From the NCBI GenBank assembly GCA_963773765.1, contig CAVZCC010000001.1:682001-746000 (forward strand): 64,000 nucleotides of DNA, written 5' to 3'. This stretch comes from CAVZCC01 sp963773765. GTDB taxonomy: Bacteria > Actinomycetota > Acidimicrobiia > Acidimicrobiales > Microtrichaceae. The notes under the pieces were generated by a model. That model was not told the DNA's origin. It did no database searches and saw nothing but the letters and a program-made list of their open reading frames with translations. Of the stretch, positions 46,472 to 55,385 are shown piece after piece (position 1 is the stretch's first letter; every line of letters begins with the position of its first letter). The position numbers and the translations under genes were made by a program.

Positions 46472-47612
46472 GTCGCTCCAGCAGCGACGCCACGGCGGCG
46501 GCCGCGTCGGGACGACCCAGGGACCGGGCCGCCGACGCCATGTCGTCCAGCGTTGCGTCGGCACCGGCGGAGGGGCCGTCCAGCAGGCGTTCGACCTCCA
46601 CCGCCAGTCGATCGGCGTCCAACTCGTCGTCGGGGACGAGCACGGCGGCCCCGGCCCGGACCAGGGGCCCGGCGTTGGCCGTCTGGTGGTCACGGGTGGC
46701 GATGGGCAACGGGACCAGCACCGACGGCACGCCGATCACGGCCAACTCGGCCACGGTGGTGCCCCCGGCCCGGCAGACGGCCAGGTCGGCTGCGGCCAGC
46801 ACCAGGTCCATCCGGTCCTCGTAGCGCACCGCCCGGTAGTCCACCCCGGACCCGGCCGGCAGGCCGTCACGCGCGTGCGGCGGGCGGTCGTCCCAGTCCC
46901 GGGCCCCGACCACGTGGTAGAGGGCCAGCGGCCGGGGCCGCCGTCCGGAGGCCCAGCGCTCCACCGCCCCGTACGTGGCCTGGTTCAACCTCCTCGACCC
47001 CAGCGAACCGGCGAACACCACCACCACGTCGGCGTCGGCCGGCAACCCGAGCACACCACGGGCGCCGGCGCGGTCCCGGTCCCGGCCCACGGCCAGGATC
47101 TCCTCGCGCACCGGGTTGCCGGTCACCTCGGCCCGGGGCAGGTCCGTCTCCGGGAACGGGACCGCACATGCCCGGGCGAAGCGGGCCACCATCCGGTTGG
47201 CGGCCCCGGCCCGGGCGTTCTGGTCCGCCACCACCAGCGGCACCCGCCACAGCACGGCGGCCAGCGCGCACGCCGCGCTGGCGAACCCGCCGAGGGCCAG
47301 GACCACGTGAGGCCGGGTCCGCCGCACCAGGCCGACGGCCAGCACCGTGGCCCGGATCAACCCCCACACCGCGGCGACGTTGTCCCACGTGAGGCGCCGC
47401 TGGATGCCCCGTCCCGGCAGCAGCGTGATGTCGAACCCGGCCCCGGGCACCAGCGTGGCCTCGATCCCCCGCTCCGCCCCCACGAAGTGGATGGACGACG
47501 CAGGATGGCCGCGCTCGACCAGGGCCCGGGCCACGGCCAGGCCGGGCAGGACGTGGCCGGCCGTTCCACCGCCCGCGATCACGGCCCAGATCGGTCCGGG
47601 CGGCGCGGTCAT
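46461..47612 (-). CDS. murG: UDP-GlcNAc-undecaprenyl-PP-MurNAc-pentapeptide transferase MurG
   Basis: A 383-residue GT-B glycosyltransferase at the inner face of the membrane that converts lipid I to lipid II. The first loop AVIAGGGTAGHVLPGLAVA, the membrane-patch helix region VLALGGFASAACALAAVL and the donor site YEDRMDLVLAAADLAVCRAGGT (in two parts, YEDRMDLVLAAADL and CRAGGTTVAELAV) are all present, with HQTANAGPLV near the end. ATG overlaps the ftsW stop (ATGA). Confidence 0.96.
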   Translation of the reverse strand: MTAPPGPIWAVIAGGGTAGHVLPGLAVARALVERGHPASSIHFVGAERGIEATLVPGAGFDITLLPGRGIQRRLTWDNVAAVWGLIRATVLAVGLVRRTRPHVVLALGGFASAACALAAVLWRVPLVVADQNARAGAANRMVARFARACAVPFPETDLPRAEVTGNPVREEILAVGRDRDRAGARGVLGLPADADVVVVFAGSLGSRRLNQATYGAVERWASGRRPRPLALYHVVGARDWDDRPPHARDGLPAGSGVDYRAVRYEDRMDLVLAAADLAVCRAGGTTVAELAVIGVPSVLVPLPIATRDHQTANAGPLVRAGAAVLVPDDELDADRLAVEVERLLDGPSAGADATLDDMASAARSLGRPDAAAAVASLLERHAR

Positions 47613-48889
47613 CGGGCCCGGGCGACCGACAGCAGGATGCCGACGCCGAACAGGGACATGAGCAACGACGACCCGCCGTAGGAGACGAACGGCAACGTGA
47701 TGCCCTTGGTGGGCAGCGTGCCCACCGTGACCCCGATGTTGATCATCGCCTGCACGCCGATCCAGGTGGTGACGCCGAACGCGACCAGGCGACCGAACGC
47801 GTTCCGGGTGCGCAGGGCGATCGTGCAGCCCGCCACCATGAAGGCGACGAAGAGGCCGATCACCACCACGCTGCCCATCAGGCCCAGCTCCTCGCCGATC
47901 ACGGCCAGGATGAAGTCCGTGTGGGCCTCCGGCAGGAACCCCCACTTGGCCTTGGAGTACCCCGGCCCGGATCCGAACAACCCCCCGGAGGCCAGCCCGA
48001 TCTGGGCCTGGTGGAGCTGGTACCCCGCGCCCGACGTGTACTGGTCCGGGTTGAGGAACGCCATGATCCGGGTCACCCGGAACTGCTCCAGGAAGAGCAA
48101 CGAGCCCGCGGCGACGGTGGCCAGGCCGGCCCCCAGCCCGAGGACGGTGCCCACCGGGGACCCGGCCAGGAACAGCATCGTGAGCAGCACCACGCCCAGG
48201 AGCATGGTGGTGCCCAGGTCGTCGCCGACCAGCACCAGTGCCGCGGTCACGCCGGAGCAGGCCAGCACCGGCTTGATGCCGTCCCAGGTGCCCAGGTTCC
48301 GGCGCCGCTCGGACAGCAGCTTCGCCAGCCAGAGCACCAGCGCCGGCTTGGCGATCTCCGACGGCTGGACCTGGAACGACCCGACGCCGAGCCAGCGGGT
48401 GGCGCCGTTGACGTCCACCACGAACGGCAGGGCCGGACCGCCGGCCTTGCGCAGGACCACCGACGCCGCCAGCCACCCCAGCATGGCGATGGCCACCAGC
48501 AGCAGGGGCCCCGCCACGCGGTCCCGCCAGGTCCTCATCGACACCCGCGACGCGCCCCACGCCGCCGCACCACCGGCCACCAACCAGCCGGCCTGGCGGG
48601 CCACGATCGACCAGCTCGACCCGCTCTGCTCCACGGCGATGACCGACGAGGCGGAGTACACCATCACCAGGCCCAGACCGCACAGGAGCCCGACGGAGAC
48701 CATCACGACCGTCTCCGGTGACGGACCGCGACGCACGACCTGGATCTCCGCCGTGCTCCGCGCCCCGGTCGAGCGCTTCTTCGCGGCCGGCTTCTTCGCG
48801 GCCGGCTTCTTCGCCGCCGGCTTGCGGGTGGGGGCGGGCCTGCGGGAGGAGGTCGTGGTGCGGGCGCGGCCCGTCCGGGAGGTCGTCAC
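47609..48889 (-). CDS. ftsW: Lipid II polymerase FtsW (SEDS family)
   Basis: A 426-residue polytopic protein with about ten membrane helices, the septal peptidoglycan glycosyltransferase that pairs with FtsI. Family motifs are VMVYSASSVIAVEQSG, GATRWLGVGSFQVQPSEIAK, FGSGPGYSKAKWGFLPEAHT with its Asp after HTD, and ITLPFVSYGGSSLLMSLFG. The first 50 residues are a basic Lys/Ala/Pro tail with three KPAAK repeats. GTG start overlapping the murD stop (GTGA); stop overlapping the murG start. Confidence 0.95.
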   Translation of the reverse strand: MTTSRTGRARTTTSSRRPAPTRKPAAKKPAAKKPAAKKRSTGARSTAEIQVVRRGPSPETVVMVSVGLLCGLGLVMVYSASSVIAVEQSGSSWSIVARQAGWLVAGGAAAWGASRVSMRTWRDRVAGPLLLVAIAMLGWLAASVVLRKAGGPALPFVVDVNGATRWLGVGSFQVQPSEIAKPALVLWLAKLLSERRRNLGTWDGIKPVLACSGVTAALVLVGDDLGTTMLLGVVLLTMLFLAGSPVGTVLGLGAGLATVAAGSLLFLEQFRVTRIMAFLNPDQYTSGAGYQLHQAQIGLASGGLFGSGPGYSKAKWGFLPEAHTDFILAVIGEELGLMGSVVVIGLFVAFMVAGCTIALRTRNAFGRLVAFGVTTWIGVQAMINIGVTVGTLPTKGITLPFVSYGGSSLLMSLFGVGILLSVARAR

Positions 48890-50262
48890 GTCGCCGCCCC
48901 CAGCACCAGCTCACGGACCTTGGCCGAGAAGTCGTCGCCCCGTTCCGCGTAGGAGCCGTACCAGTCGAAGGACGCACAGCCCGGCGACAGCAGCACGACG
49001 TCGCCGGGACGGGCCAGTTCGGCCGCGGCCGCCACGGCCGCCGCCATGGACCCCGCGGTGCGGGACGGCAGTCCGGGGAAGGCCCCGACCACCTCCGGTC
49101 CGGCCTCGCCGATGCCCACCACGGCCCGCACCCGGTCACCGGCACCGGCCAGGGCGGCAAGGTCCATGCCCTTGTTGCGGCCGCCGGCCACCAGGACCAC
49201 GGAATCGAACCCCGACAGGGCCGCCAGGGTGGCGTGCGGCGCGGTGGCCTTGGAGTCGTCGAACCAGCGGACCCCGTCGCGCTCCCCCACCAGCTCCACC
49301 CGGTGGGGCAACCCCCGGAAGGCCCGCAGTGCAGCCCGCACACCGTCCGCGGTGGCCCCACCGGCCAGCGCCGTGGCGGCCGCGGCCAGCGCGTTGGACC
49401 GGTCGTGGGGCAGGTCGCGCCACAGGTCGGTCACGGCGACCAGTTCCAGCCCGTGCGGTCCCACCAGCCGGTCACCGTCCTGGTGGTAGTCGCAGTGGTG
49501 GTCGTCCACCGTCGGGGACAGGCCGAAGCGGACCACGGCGGGTCGGCCGGCCAGGTCCAGGGCGTCGGCCTCCGCCGCCACCACCGGGTCCTCCGCGTTC
49601 AGCACCGCGGTGTCGCCCGCCACCTGGTCGGCGAAGATGCGGGCCTTGGCCCGGCGGTAGTCGGCCAGCGTCCGGTGGACGTCCAGGTGGTCCTCGGCGA
49701 AGTTGAGCCAGGTCGCGACCCGGGGGGCGAACCGGCGGCTGTGGGCCAGGCGGAACGACGACGCCTCCACCACGAACACCTCCGGGCCGGGGTCGTCGAT
49801 GGCGGCGACGAGGGGCACCTCCAGGTTGCCCACCGCCGCGGTGCGGCGGCCGGAACGCACCAGCATGTCCTCCACCAGGGTGGCCACGGTGGTCTTGCCG
49901 TTGGTGCCGGTGATGGCCAGCACCGGTCGGTCGTCCCAGGCGCACGCGAGGTCGAACTCGCTCAGCACCGGACGGCCCACGGCCGCCGCGGCGGCGAACA
50001 GGGGATGGTCCTCCGGCAACCCGGGAGCGGGGACGACGGCATCGACGCCGTCCACCAGTGCGTCCAGCACCGACGGTTCCGGGGAACGGAACACCTCCGC
50101 CCCCAGCTCCCGGGCCAGGTCGTCCAGGCCGGGCGGGTCGCCGTCGTCGGAGAGCACCACCTCCCGGCCGCGAGCGACCAGGGCGCGGGCCGCGGCCCGG
50201 TTGGTGACCCCCATGCCGTGCAGCAGGAAGCGGCGCTCGTCCAGCCGGTCGCCGCCGGTCAC
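48886..50262 (-). CDS. murD: UDP-MurNAc-L-Ala-D-Glu ligase MurD
   Basis: A 458-residue Mur ligase that adds D-Glu. The ATP loop is VLAITGTNGKTTVATLVEDM, followed by VVEASSFRLAHSRRF, NFAEDHLDVHRTLADYRRAK with the carbamylated-Lys region, and GVRWFDDSKATAPHATLAAL plus VLVAGGRNKGMDL. The N-terminal domain reads FLLHGMGVTNRAAARALVAR. GTG 50262 overlaps the mraY stop. The order murD-ftsW-murG is standard. Confidence 0.96.
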   Translation of the reverse strand: MTGGDRLDERRFLLHGMGVTNRAAARALVARGREVVLSDDGDPPGLDDLARELGAEVFRSPEPSVLDALVDGVDAVVPAPGLPEDHPLFAAAAAVGRPVLSEFDLACAWDDRPVLAITGTNGKTTVATLVEDMLVRSGRRTAAVGNLEVPLVAAIDDPGPEVFVVEASSFRLAHSRRFAPRVATWLNFAEDHLDVHRTLADYRRAKARIFADQVAGDTAVLNAEDPVVAAEADALDLAGRPAVVRFGLSPTVDDHHCDYHQDGDRLVGPHGLELVAVTDLWRDLPHDRSNALAAAATALAGGATADGVRAALRAFRGLPHRVELVGERDGVRWFDDSKATAPHATLAALSGFDSVVLVAGGRNKGMDLAALAGAGDRVRAVVGIGEAGPEVVGAFPGLPSRTAGSMAAAVAAAAELARPGDVVLLSPGCASFDWYGSYAERGDDFSAKVRELVLGAAT

Positions 50263-51290
50263 CCGAGGCCCCCGGACTGGATGAACTCCCGGTAGAACAG
50301 GCCCAGGCCCACCGCGGTGCACCCGGCGGTCAGCATCCACAACCGGATGATGACGGTGGTCTCGGGCCAGCCCATCAACTCGAAGTGGTGGTGGATCGGT
50401 GCCATGCGGAAGATGCGGCGGCCGGTCGTGCGGAACGACACGACCTGGAGGATGACCGACACCGTCTCCAGCACGAACAGCATCCCGATGATGGGCAGGA
50501 GCAGCGCGGTGGACGACGACAGCGCGAGCGCGGCCAGTCCGGTCCCGATCGCCAGCGAGCCGGTGTCGCCCATGAAGATCTGCGCCGGCGCCGCGTTCCA
50601 CCACAGGAACCCGGCGCACGCCCCCATCATGGCGGCGGCCACGACGGCCAGGTCCAGGCCCACGCTGATCCCGTACGTGCCCGGATGGCGGAAGATCCAG
50701 TAGCCGATGAACACGTAGGCCCCGAACACCAGGGCGCTGGACCCGGCGGCCAGGCCGTCCAGGCCGTCGGTCAGGTTGACGGCGTTGGCGGTGGCGGCGA
50801 TCAGGAGCACGGCCCACACCACCCAGGCCGCCTTGCCGATGCCCCAGCCCAGGTCGTTCCACCGGGTGAAGCTGATCGTGGTGTGGATGTTGGTCTTCCA
50901 CAGCATCAGGAGGGCGAAGGTGATCGCCACCACCAGCAGGCCGATCATCTTGGCCCGCTTGTTCAGGCCCAGGTTCCGCTCGTTGGCGATCTTGATCCAG
51001 TCGTCCAGGAACCCGACGAAGCCGGCACCGGCGATCGCCCCCATGGTGGCCAGGCCGGTCCAGGTGAACACGCCGTCGTACAGGTCCGACACCAGGTAGC
51101 CGCAGATGCCGCCGGCCACGATGGCCAGCCCGCCCATGGTGGGCGTCCCCGCCTTGATGGTGTGTCCCTCCGGCACGTCCTCGTGGATGGGTTGGCCGAT
51201 GGACCGCCGCGTCAGCCAGGTGATGAGCACCCGGGCGCCGACGAGCGACACGAGGCTGGCGATGCCGGCGGCCAGGACGAGGCGGATCAT
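50259..51290 (-). CDS. mraY: Phospho-MurNAc-pentapeptide transferase MraY
   Basis: A 343-residue membrane enzyme with ten predicted helices that makes lipid I from UDP-MurNAc-pentapeptide and undecaprenyl phosphate. PTMGGLAIVAGG, NAVNLTDGLDGLAAG with catalytic Asp residues, FMGDTGSLAIG and APIHHHFELMGWPE are diagnostic. Its ATG overlaps the murE stop (ATGA). The usual neighbour upstream, murF, is absent. Confidence 0.97.
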   Translation of the reverse strand: MIRLVLAAGIASLVSLVGARVLITWLTRRSIGQPIHEDVPEGHTIKAGTPTMGGLAIVAGGICGYLVSDLYDGVFTWTGLATMGAIAGAGFVGFLDDWIKIANERNLGLNKRAKMIGLLVVAITFALLMLWKTNIHTTISFTRWNDLGWGIGKAAWVVWAVLLIAATANAVNLTDGLDGLAAGSSALVFGAYVFIGYWIFRHPGTYGISVGLDLAVVAAAMMGACAGFLWWNAAPAQIFMGDTGSLAIGTGLAALALSSSTALLLPIIGMLFVLETVSVILQVVSFRTTGRRIFRMAPIHHHFELMGWPETTVIIRLWMLTAGCTAVGLGLFYREFIQSGGLG

Positions 51291-52723
51291 GCGGTCCCAG
51301 CCCCGTGGCCGAGGGCGACCAGCACCTCGCGGGCCACCTCACGGTCGTCGAAGGGCTCGGTCCTGGACCCGAACACCTGGCCCGTCTCGTGCCCCTTGCC
51401 CGCGATCAGCACCACGTCGCCGGGCCGGGCCCGACCCAGGGCGTCGGTGATGGCCAGGCGTCGGTCCGGCTGGACCTGCGGGGCGCCGGTTCCGCGGGCA
51501 TCGACGCATCCTGCACGGATCTCCTCCAGGATGCGAAGCGGGTCCTCGGAGCGGGGGTTGTCGTCGGTCAGCACCACCCGGTCGGCCAGCCGGCACGCCA
51601 CCCCGCCCATCAGCGGACGCTTGCCCGGATCACGGTCCCCACCACAGCCGAACACCACGGTCAACGAGCCACCGGGGGCGACCAACCCGCGCGCCGCGTC
51701 CAGGGCCTGCTCCAGGGCGTCGGGGGTGTGGGCGTAGTCGACCAGCACGGTGAAGTCCTGCCCGGCCCGGATGGCCTCGAACCGCCCGGGCACGGTGGGC
51801 ACGCCGGCCAGCGCGGCCGCCACCTCGGCCGGGTCCAGCCCGAGCAGCACGCAGGCCTCTGCCGCGGCCAGGGCGTTGGACACGTTGTGGCGGCCCGGCA
51901 CCGGCAGTGCCACGGACCGTCCCCGCCAGGTGAAGGTGGACCCCTCGGGACCGGTGACGAGTCCGACCGCATCGTCGAGGGAGTACCCCACGGCCTCGTA
52001 GGCGGCGGCGTCCAGCAGGAGGCGCCCGTGCACGTCGTCCAGGTTCACCACGGCGGTCCGGGTGCGGCCCGGCTCGAACAGGAGCGCCTTGGCCGAGAAG
52101 TAGGCCTCGGGGGTGCGGTGGAAGTCCAGGTGGTCCACGCCCAGGTTGGTGAACACCGCCACCTGGAACACCACCCCGTCGACCCGGTGCAGCGCCAGGG
52201 CGTGCGATGAGACCTCCATGGCCACGTCCGTCACGCCGTCGGCCACGAAGTCGGCCAGGCGGGCCTGCAGGTCCGGCGCCTCCGGTGTGGTCCGTTGCCC
52301 GGTGAGCGTGCCGATCACCCCGACCCGGCGGCCCGCCGCACCCAGGACGTGGCCGATCATGGACACCACGGTGGTCTTGCCGTTGGTGCCGGTGACCCCG
52401 ACGATGCGGAGGCGTTCGGCCGGTCGGCCCAGGACCTCTGCCGCGGCGGGGCCCATGGCGGCCCGCACGTCGTCGACGACCAGCTGGGGGAGGTCCAGGT
52501 CCAGCTCCCGCTCGACCAGGAGGGCTGCCGCGCCGGCATCGCGCGCCTGCGGGGCGAAGTCGTGGCCGTCGGCGGTGAGCCCGGTGACGCAGCAGAACAG
52601 CGACCCGGGACCGGCCCGGCGGGAGTCGTGGGTGACGGCGGTGAGCGGGACGTCCGGGTCACCGACGGTGCGCGCGCCGACCAGGGCGGCCACGGCCCCT
52701 GCGGTCACCGTCGTTCCTGCCAC
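51287..52723 (-). CDS. murE: UDP-MurNAc-tripeptide synthetase MurE (meso-DAP type)
   Basis: A 478-residue Mur ligase that adds the third residue of the stem peptide. Seen are AVTHDSRRAGPGSLFCCVTG, the ATP loop VGVTGTNGKTTVVSMIGHVL, VAMEVSSHALALHRVDG, NLGVDHLDFHRTPEAYFSAK, VLVDYAHTPDALEQALDAAR and VLTDDNPRSEDPLRILEEI. The DNPR motif predicts meso-diaminopimelate as substrate rather than lysine. The start GTG 52723 follows AAGGAAG. It is directly followed by mraY, so murF would have to be elsewhere. Confidence 0.96.
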   Translation of the reverse strand: MAGTTVTAGAVAALVGARTVGDPDVPLTAVTHDSRRAGPGSLFCCVTGLTADGHDFAPQARDAGAAALLVERELDLDLPQLVVDDVRAAMGPAAAEVLGRPAERLRIVGVTGTNGKTTVVSMIGHVLGAAGRRVGVIGTLTGQRTTPEAPDLQARLADFVADGVTDVAMEVSSHALALHRVDGVVFQVAVFTNLGVDHLDFHRTPEAYFSAKALLFEPGRTRTAVVNLDDVHGRLLLDAAAYEAVGYSLDDAVGLVTGPEGSTFTWRGRSVALPVPGRHNVSNALAAAEACVLLGLDPAEVAAALAGVPTVPGRFEAIRAGQDFTVLVDYAHTPDALEQALDAARGLVAPGGSLTVVFGCGGDRDPGKRPLMGGVACRLADRVVLTDDNPRSEDPLRILEEIRAGCVDARGTGAPQVQPDRRLAITDALGRARPGDVVLIAGKGHETGQVFGSRTEPFDDREVAREVLVALGHGAGTA

Positions 52724-52754
52724 ACCGCTTCCTTTCCGCGTCCATCCGATGGGA

Positions 52755-54713
52755 TCATCCCGTTCCGGGGGAAGCCCGCGATGATCCCTTGGCGGGAGCA
52801 ATGGTGGTCGAGGCGGAGCCGGAACGGGTGGAGCCTCCTGTGCCGGCCGGGGCACCGGTGCCGGTGGAGACCACCGGCCGTTCGGTCGCACCGGACCCGG
52901 CAGTGGCCGGGGCGGACCGGACAGGGGCCTGGGTGGTGGGGGTGGCGGTGGCGTCGCTCCCGGCCACCGACTCGGTGGCGGTGGGGGCGATCGACAGCTC
53001 CCGGATGCTCAGGCGGGCCAGGTCGCTGAACACCGGTCCGGCCGAGGACGACCCGGTCAGGCCCTGGGCGGTGTCCAGCAGCATGACGGTGATGGAGACC
53101 TGTGGGCGGTCGGCGGGGAGGTAGCCGGCGAACGTGGTGACGTGGTGGTACATGCCGTCGGGCCAGATGTAGTCGTCGTCCTCGACCACCTTCTCCGGGC
53201 TGGGCATGCGGCCCGTGCCCGTCTTGGCCGCCACCGGGAAGCCGGGCAGGTCCCACTGCTTGCCGGTGCCCTCCCGGACCACGGCCAGGAGCGCCTCCTC
53301 CACCTGCCCGGCCGACGCCGGGGAGATGACCTGGCGGGTCGGGGCCGCGGGCACCGCGGTCCTGGTGCCGGAAGCGTCCACGGTGGCGTCCACCAGGCGG
53401 GGCGGGACGTAGCGTCCGTCGTTGGCGATCACGTTGTAGGCGGCCCACAGCTGCAGGACGGTGGTCGACTGGAACGTGCCGATGGAGGCCGCGGCCAGGT
53501 CGGGCGGTGTCCAGGCCTCCTCCTTGGGAAGGATGCCGGAGCTCTCCGCCGGGTGGCCCACGCCGGTGGTCCGACCGAAGCCGAAGTCCTCCAGCTCGTC
53601 GTGGAGCCGTTGGGCGCCCACCTTCTGGCCGATGGTGATGGTCCCCACGTTGGATGAGTCGGCGACGATCTGGTCGACGCTCATCTGCTGGGTGCCATGG
53701 GCCTCGTGGTCGGAGAACTTCCGGTCGTAGACCTGGATGCTGGACGGCACCGGGAACGTGGAGGACCGGTCCACCACCCCGGCCTCGTAGGCGGCCGCCA
53801 CCGTGACCAGCTTGAACACCGACCCGGCCTGGAAGGCGTCGGTGAAGGCGAGCGGGGTGGAGGCGAGCTTCAACTCGCCGGTGTCCTCGTCCCGTTCCAC
53901 GCCGGCCACCGCCAGGAGCTCGCCGGTGGCCGGACGGCCGAGCACGGCGATGCCTCCCCGGGCCCGGGCGTTGGACGCTCCCTTGGCCAGGATGCGCTCG
54001 GTCTCGTACTGCAGCGTGCGGTCCAGCGTGACCTGCACGTCGGAGCCGGGACGGGGCTCGGTGACGACCCGGTCCCCCCCGGTGATGGTCTCGCCGTCGG
54101 TGCCACGCTCCACCACCCGCTTGCCCGGTCGGCCGTGCAGGACGTCGTCGTACTCCTTCTCCACGCCGGCGCCGGGGCCCGGCCCGTCGCGGCCCAGCGT
54201 GCCGATGACCCGAAGGCCGGACTCCCCCGCCGGGTGCACCCGCTCGGTCACGTCGTCGCTCATGAGGACACCCGCCTTGTCCTCCTGGGTCAGGGTCTCC
54301 TGGGCCGCAGCGGCGCGGTCCGGATCCACCATGTCGGCGACCTCCACCCACCGCGACGACGGCTCCGATGCCACCAGTGCCTCCACCACACCGGCCGGCT
54401 CCACGCCGAGGAGGCCGGCCAGGTGGGTGCCGAACTCCCGCAGGGACGGTTCGTCGTCCACGCCCGCGTCGGCCAGCAGCATCCGGTTCACCGCCATGCG
54501 GGACCGCGGGACGGAGATGGCGAGCTCCACCCCGTTGCGGTCAAGGATCGCCCCCCGCTGGGCCGGGATCACCTCGGTGTCCCGACGCTGCTCCACGCCC
54601 TTGCGGGCCAGCTCCGAGGCGTCCCGGAACTGCACGCCGACGAGCTTGACGAGGGGCAGCAACGCCAGCACGCCCAGGAACGCACCGACCAGGTAGAGCC
54701 GGCGACGGGTCAT
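52755..54713 (-). CDS. ftsI: Septal transpeptidase FtsI (class B penicillin-binding protein)
   Basis: A 652-residue bitopic transpeptidase that cross-links septal peptidoglycan. From ATG 54713 the first helix is LYLVGAFLGVLALLPLVKLV, then the dimerisation domain starting RGAILDRNGVELAISVPRSR and the catalytic domain with AGSVFKLVTVAAAYE (Ser-x-x-Lys), DSSNVGTITIGQ (Ser-x-Asn) and VAAKTGTGRM (Lys-Thr-Gly). The C-terminal 75 residues are a Ser/Thr/Ala/Gly-rich tail that looks disordered and outside the membrane. The 5' end is uncertain: 213 bases separate it from ftsL in a cluster whose other genes overlap. Confidence 0.92.
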   Translation of the reverse strand: MTRRRLYLVGAFLGVLALLPLVKLVGVQFRDASELARKGVEQRRDTEVIPAQRGAILDRNGVELAISVPRSRMAVNRMLLADAGVDDEPSLREFGTHLAGLLGVEPAGVVEALVASEPSSRWVEVADMVDPDRAAAAQETLTQEDKAGVLMSDDVTERVHPAGESGLRVIGTLGRDGPGPGAGVEKEYDDVLHGRPGKRVVERGTDGETITGGDRVVTEPRPGSDVQVTLDRTLQYETERILAKGASNARARGGIAVLGRPATGELLAVAGVERDEDTGELKLASTPLAFTDAFQAGSVFKLVTVAAAYEAGVVDRSSTFPVPSSIQVYDRKFSDHEAHGTQQMSVDQIVADSSNVGTITIGQKVGAQRLHDELEDFGFGRTTGVGHPAESSGILPKEEAWTPPDLAAASIGTFQSTTVLQLWAAYNVIANDGRYVPPRLVDATVDASGTRTAVPAAPTRQVISPASAGQVEEALLAVVREGTGKQWDLPGFPVAAKTGTGRMPSPEKVVEDDDYIWPDGMYHHVTTFAGYLPADRPQVSITVMLLDTAQGLTGSSSAGPVFSDLARLSIRELSIAPTATESVAGSDATATPTTQAPVRSAPATAGSGATERPVVSTGTGAPAGTGGSTRSGSASTTIAPAKGSSRASPGTG

Positions 54714-54930
54714 GGCGTCGCCGCGCTCCTCGGTCCGGGACCGTACCGCCGCGGTCGGCTTCGGCCTGGGGCGCGGCGCTGGCCGGGCCCTGGGCCTGGG
54801 TGTCGCCGTGGACCCGGCTGGGCTTGGGCTTGGGCTTGGTCGTGACCTGCCGGGCCGCCGGGCGAGCAGACCGTGGCGGCGCGGGCCGGGCGGGTCGCCC
54901 GGACCGCGGGCCGGGGCGGCGGGCCGTCAT
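54714..54930 (-). other. Probable missing 5' part of ftsI (basic N-terminal extension)
   Basis: An ATG at 54930 overlaps the ftsL stop (ATGA) and opens a basic, Pro-rich frame beginning MTARRPGPRSGRPARPAPP. The ftsI frame directly upstream of ATG 54713 is also open and reads PRPRPKPTAAVRSRTEERGD without a stop. One base change of frame would join them, giving FtsI a cytosolic tail of about 72 residues. The frames differ, so this is an inference; the alternative is a short non-coding spacer. Confidence 0.45.
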
Positions 54931-55385
54931 GGAGCGGAGGGAACGGTGGGCTCGGATGCGCCTGTGCCGCCGGATGCGCCCGTGTCGTCCGGGGCGGCGG
55001 AGTCCGGCGCAGCGACGGTGGGCTTCGGGCCGGCGGGAACGGCCGCGATCGGCCCCGGCTCGACCATGCCCAGGGCCCGGGCCGCCTCCAGGATCCGACC
55101 CGGCGACTCCGCCTCGGCGACGGACACCCGCAGCTCCCGCTGGCGCTCCAGCTCCACGGCGGTGCGCGAGGCGATGCGGTCGGAGCGCTCCTGGGCCCGG
55201 ATGCGCTCGCCCTGGATGGCCACGGCCAGGACCAGGGTGAGGAAGAAGGCGACCACGCAGCACACCATGATCGACCGCCAGCCCGTCTCCGGGCCGGCGG
55301 CGACGCGGAGCTGCGGCCCGGCCGACTCCTGGGGGAGCGGCCGGGCCGAGCGAACGGGGCGCCGGAGGGCGGGGACTGCGCTCAC
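54927..55385 (-). CDS. ftsL: FtsL-like bitopic division protein
   Basis: A 152-residue protein in the normal position of ftsL, between rsmH and ftsI. The short cytosolic N-terminus is basic, one membrane helix lies at about residues 37-55 (MVCCVVAFFLTLVLAVAIQ), then a coiled coil with IRAQERSDRIASRTAVELER and the LGMVEP segment often seen in FtsL/FtsB-type proteins, and a Pro/Ala/Gly/Thr tail. Sequence conservation of FtsL is low, so the assignment rests mainly on position and topology. GTG start overlapping the rsmH stop (GTGA). Confidence 0.82.
   Translation of the reverse strand: MSAVPALRRPVRSARPLPQESAGPQLRVAAGPETGWRSIMVCCVVAFFLTLVLAVAIQGERIRAQERSDRIASRTAVELERQRELRVSVAEAESPGRILEAARALGMVEPGPIAAVPAGPKPTVAAPDSAAPDDTGASGGTGASEPTVPSAP

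Noticed and set aside
54714..54930. Basic frame from ATG 54930 considered as an independent small gene
   Set aside because: It runs on out of frame into ftsI as an arginine-rich mirror frame, and the composition fits an FtsI N-terminal tail better.
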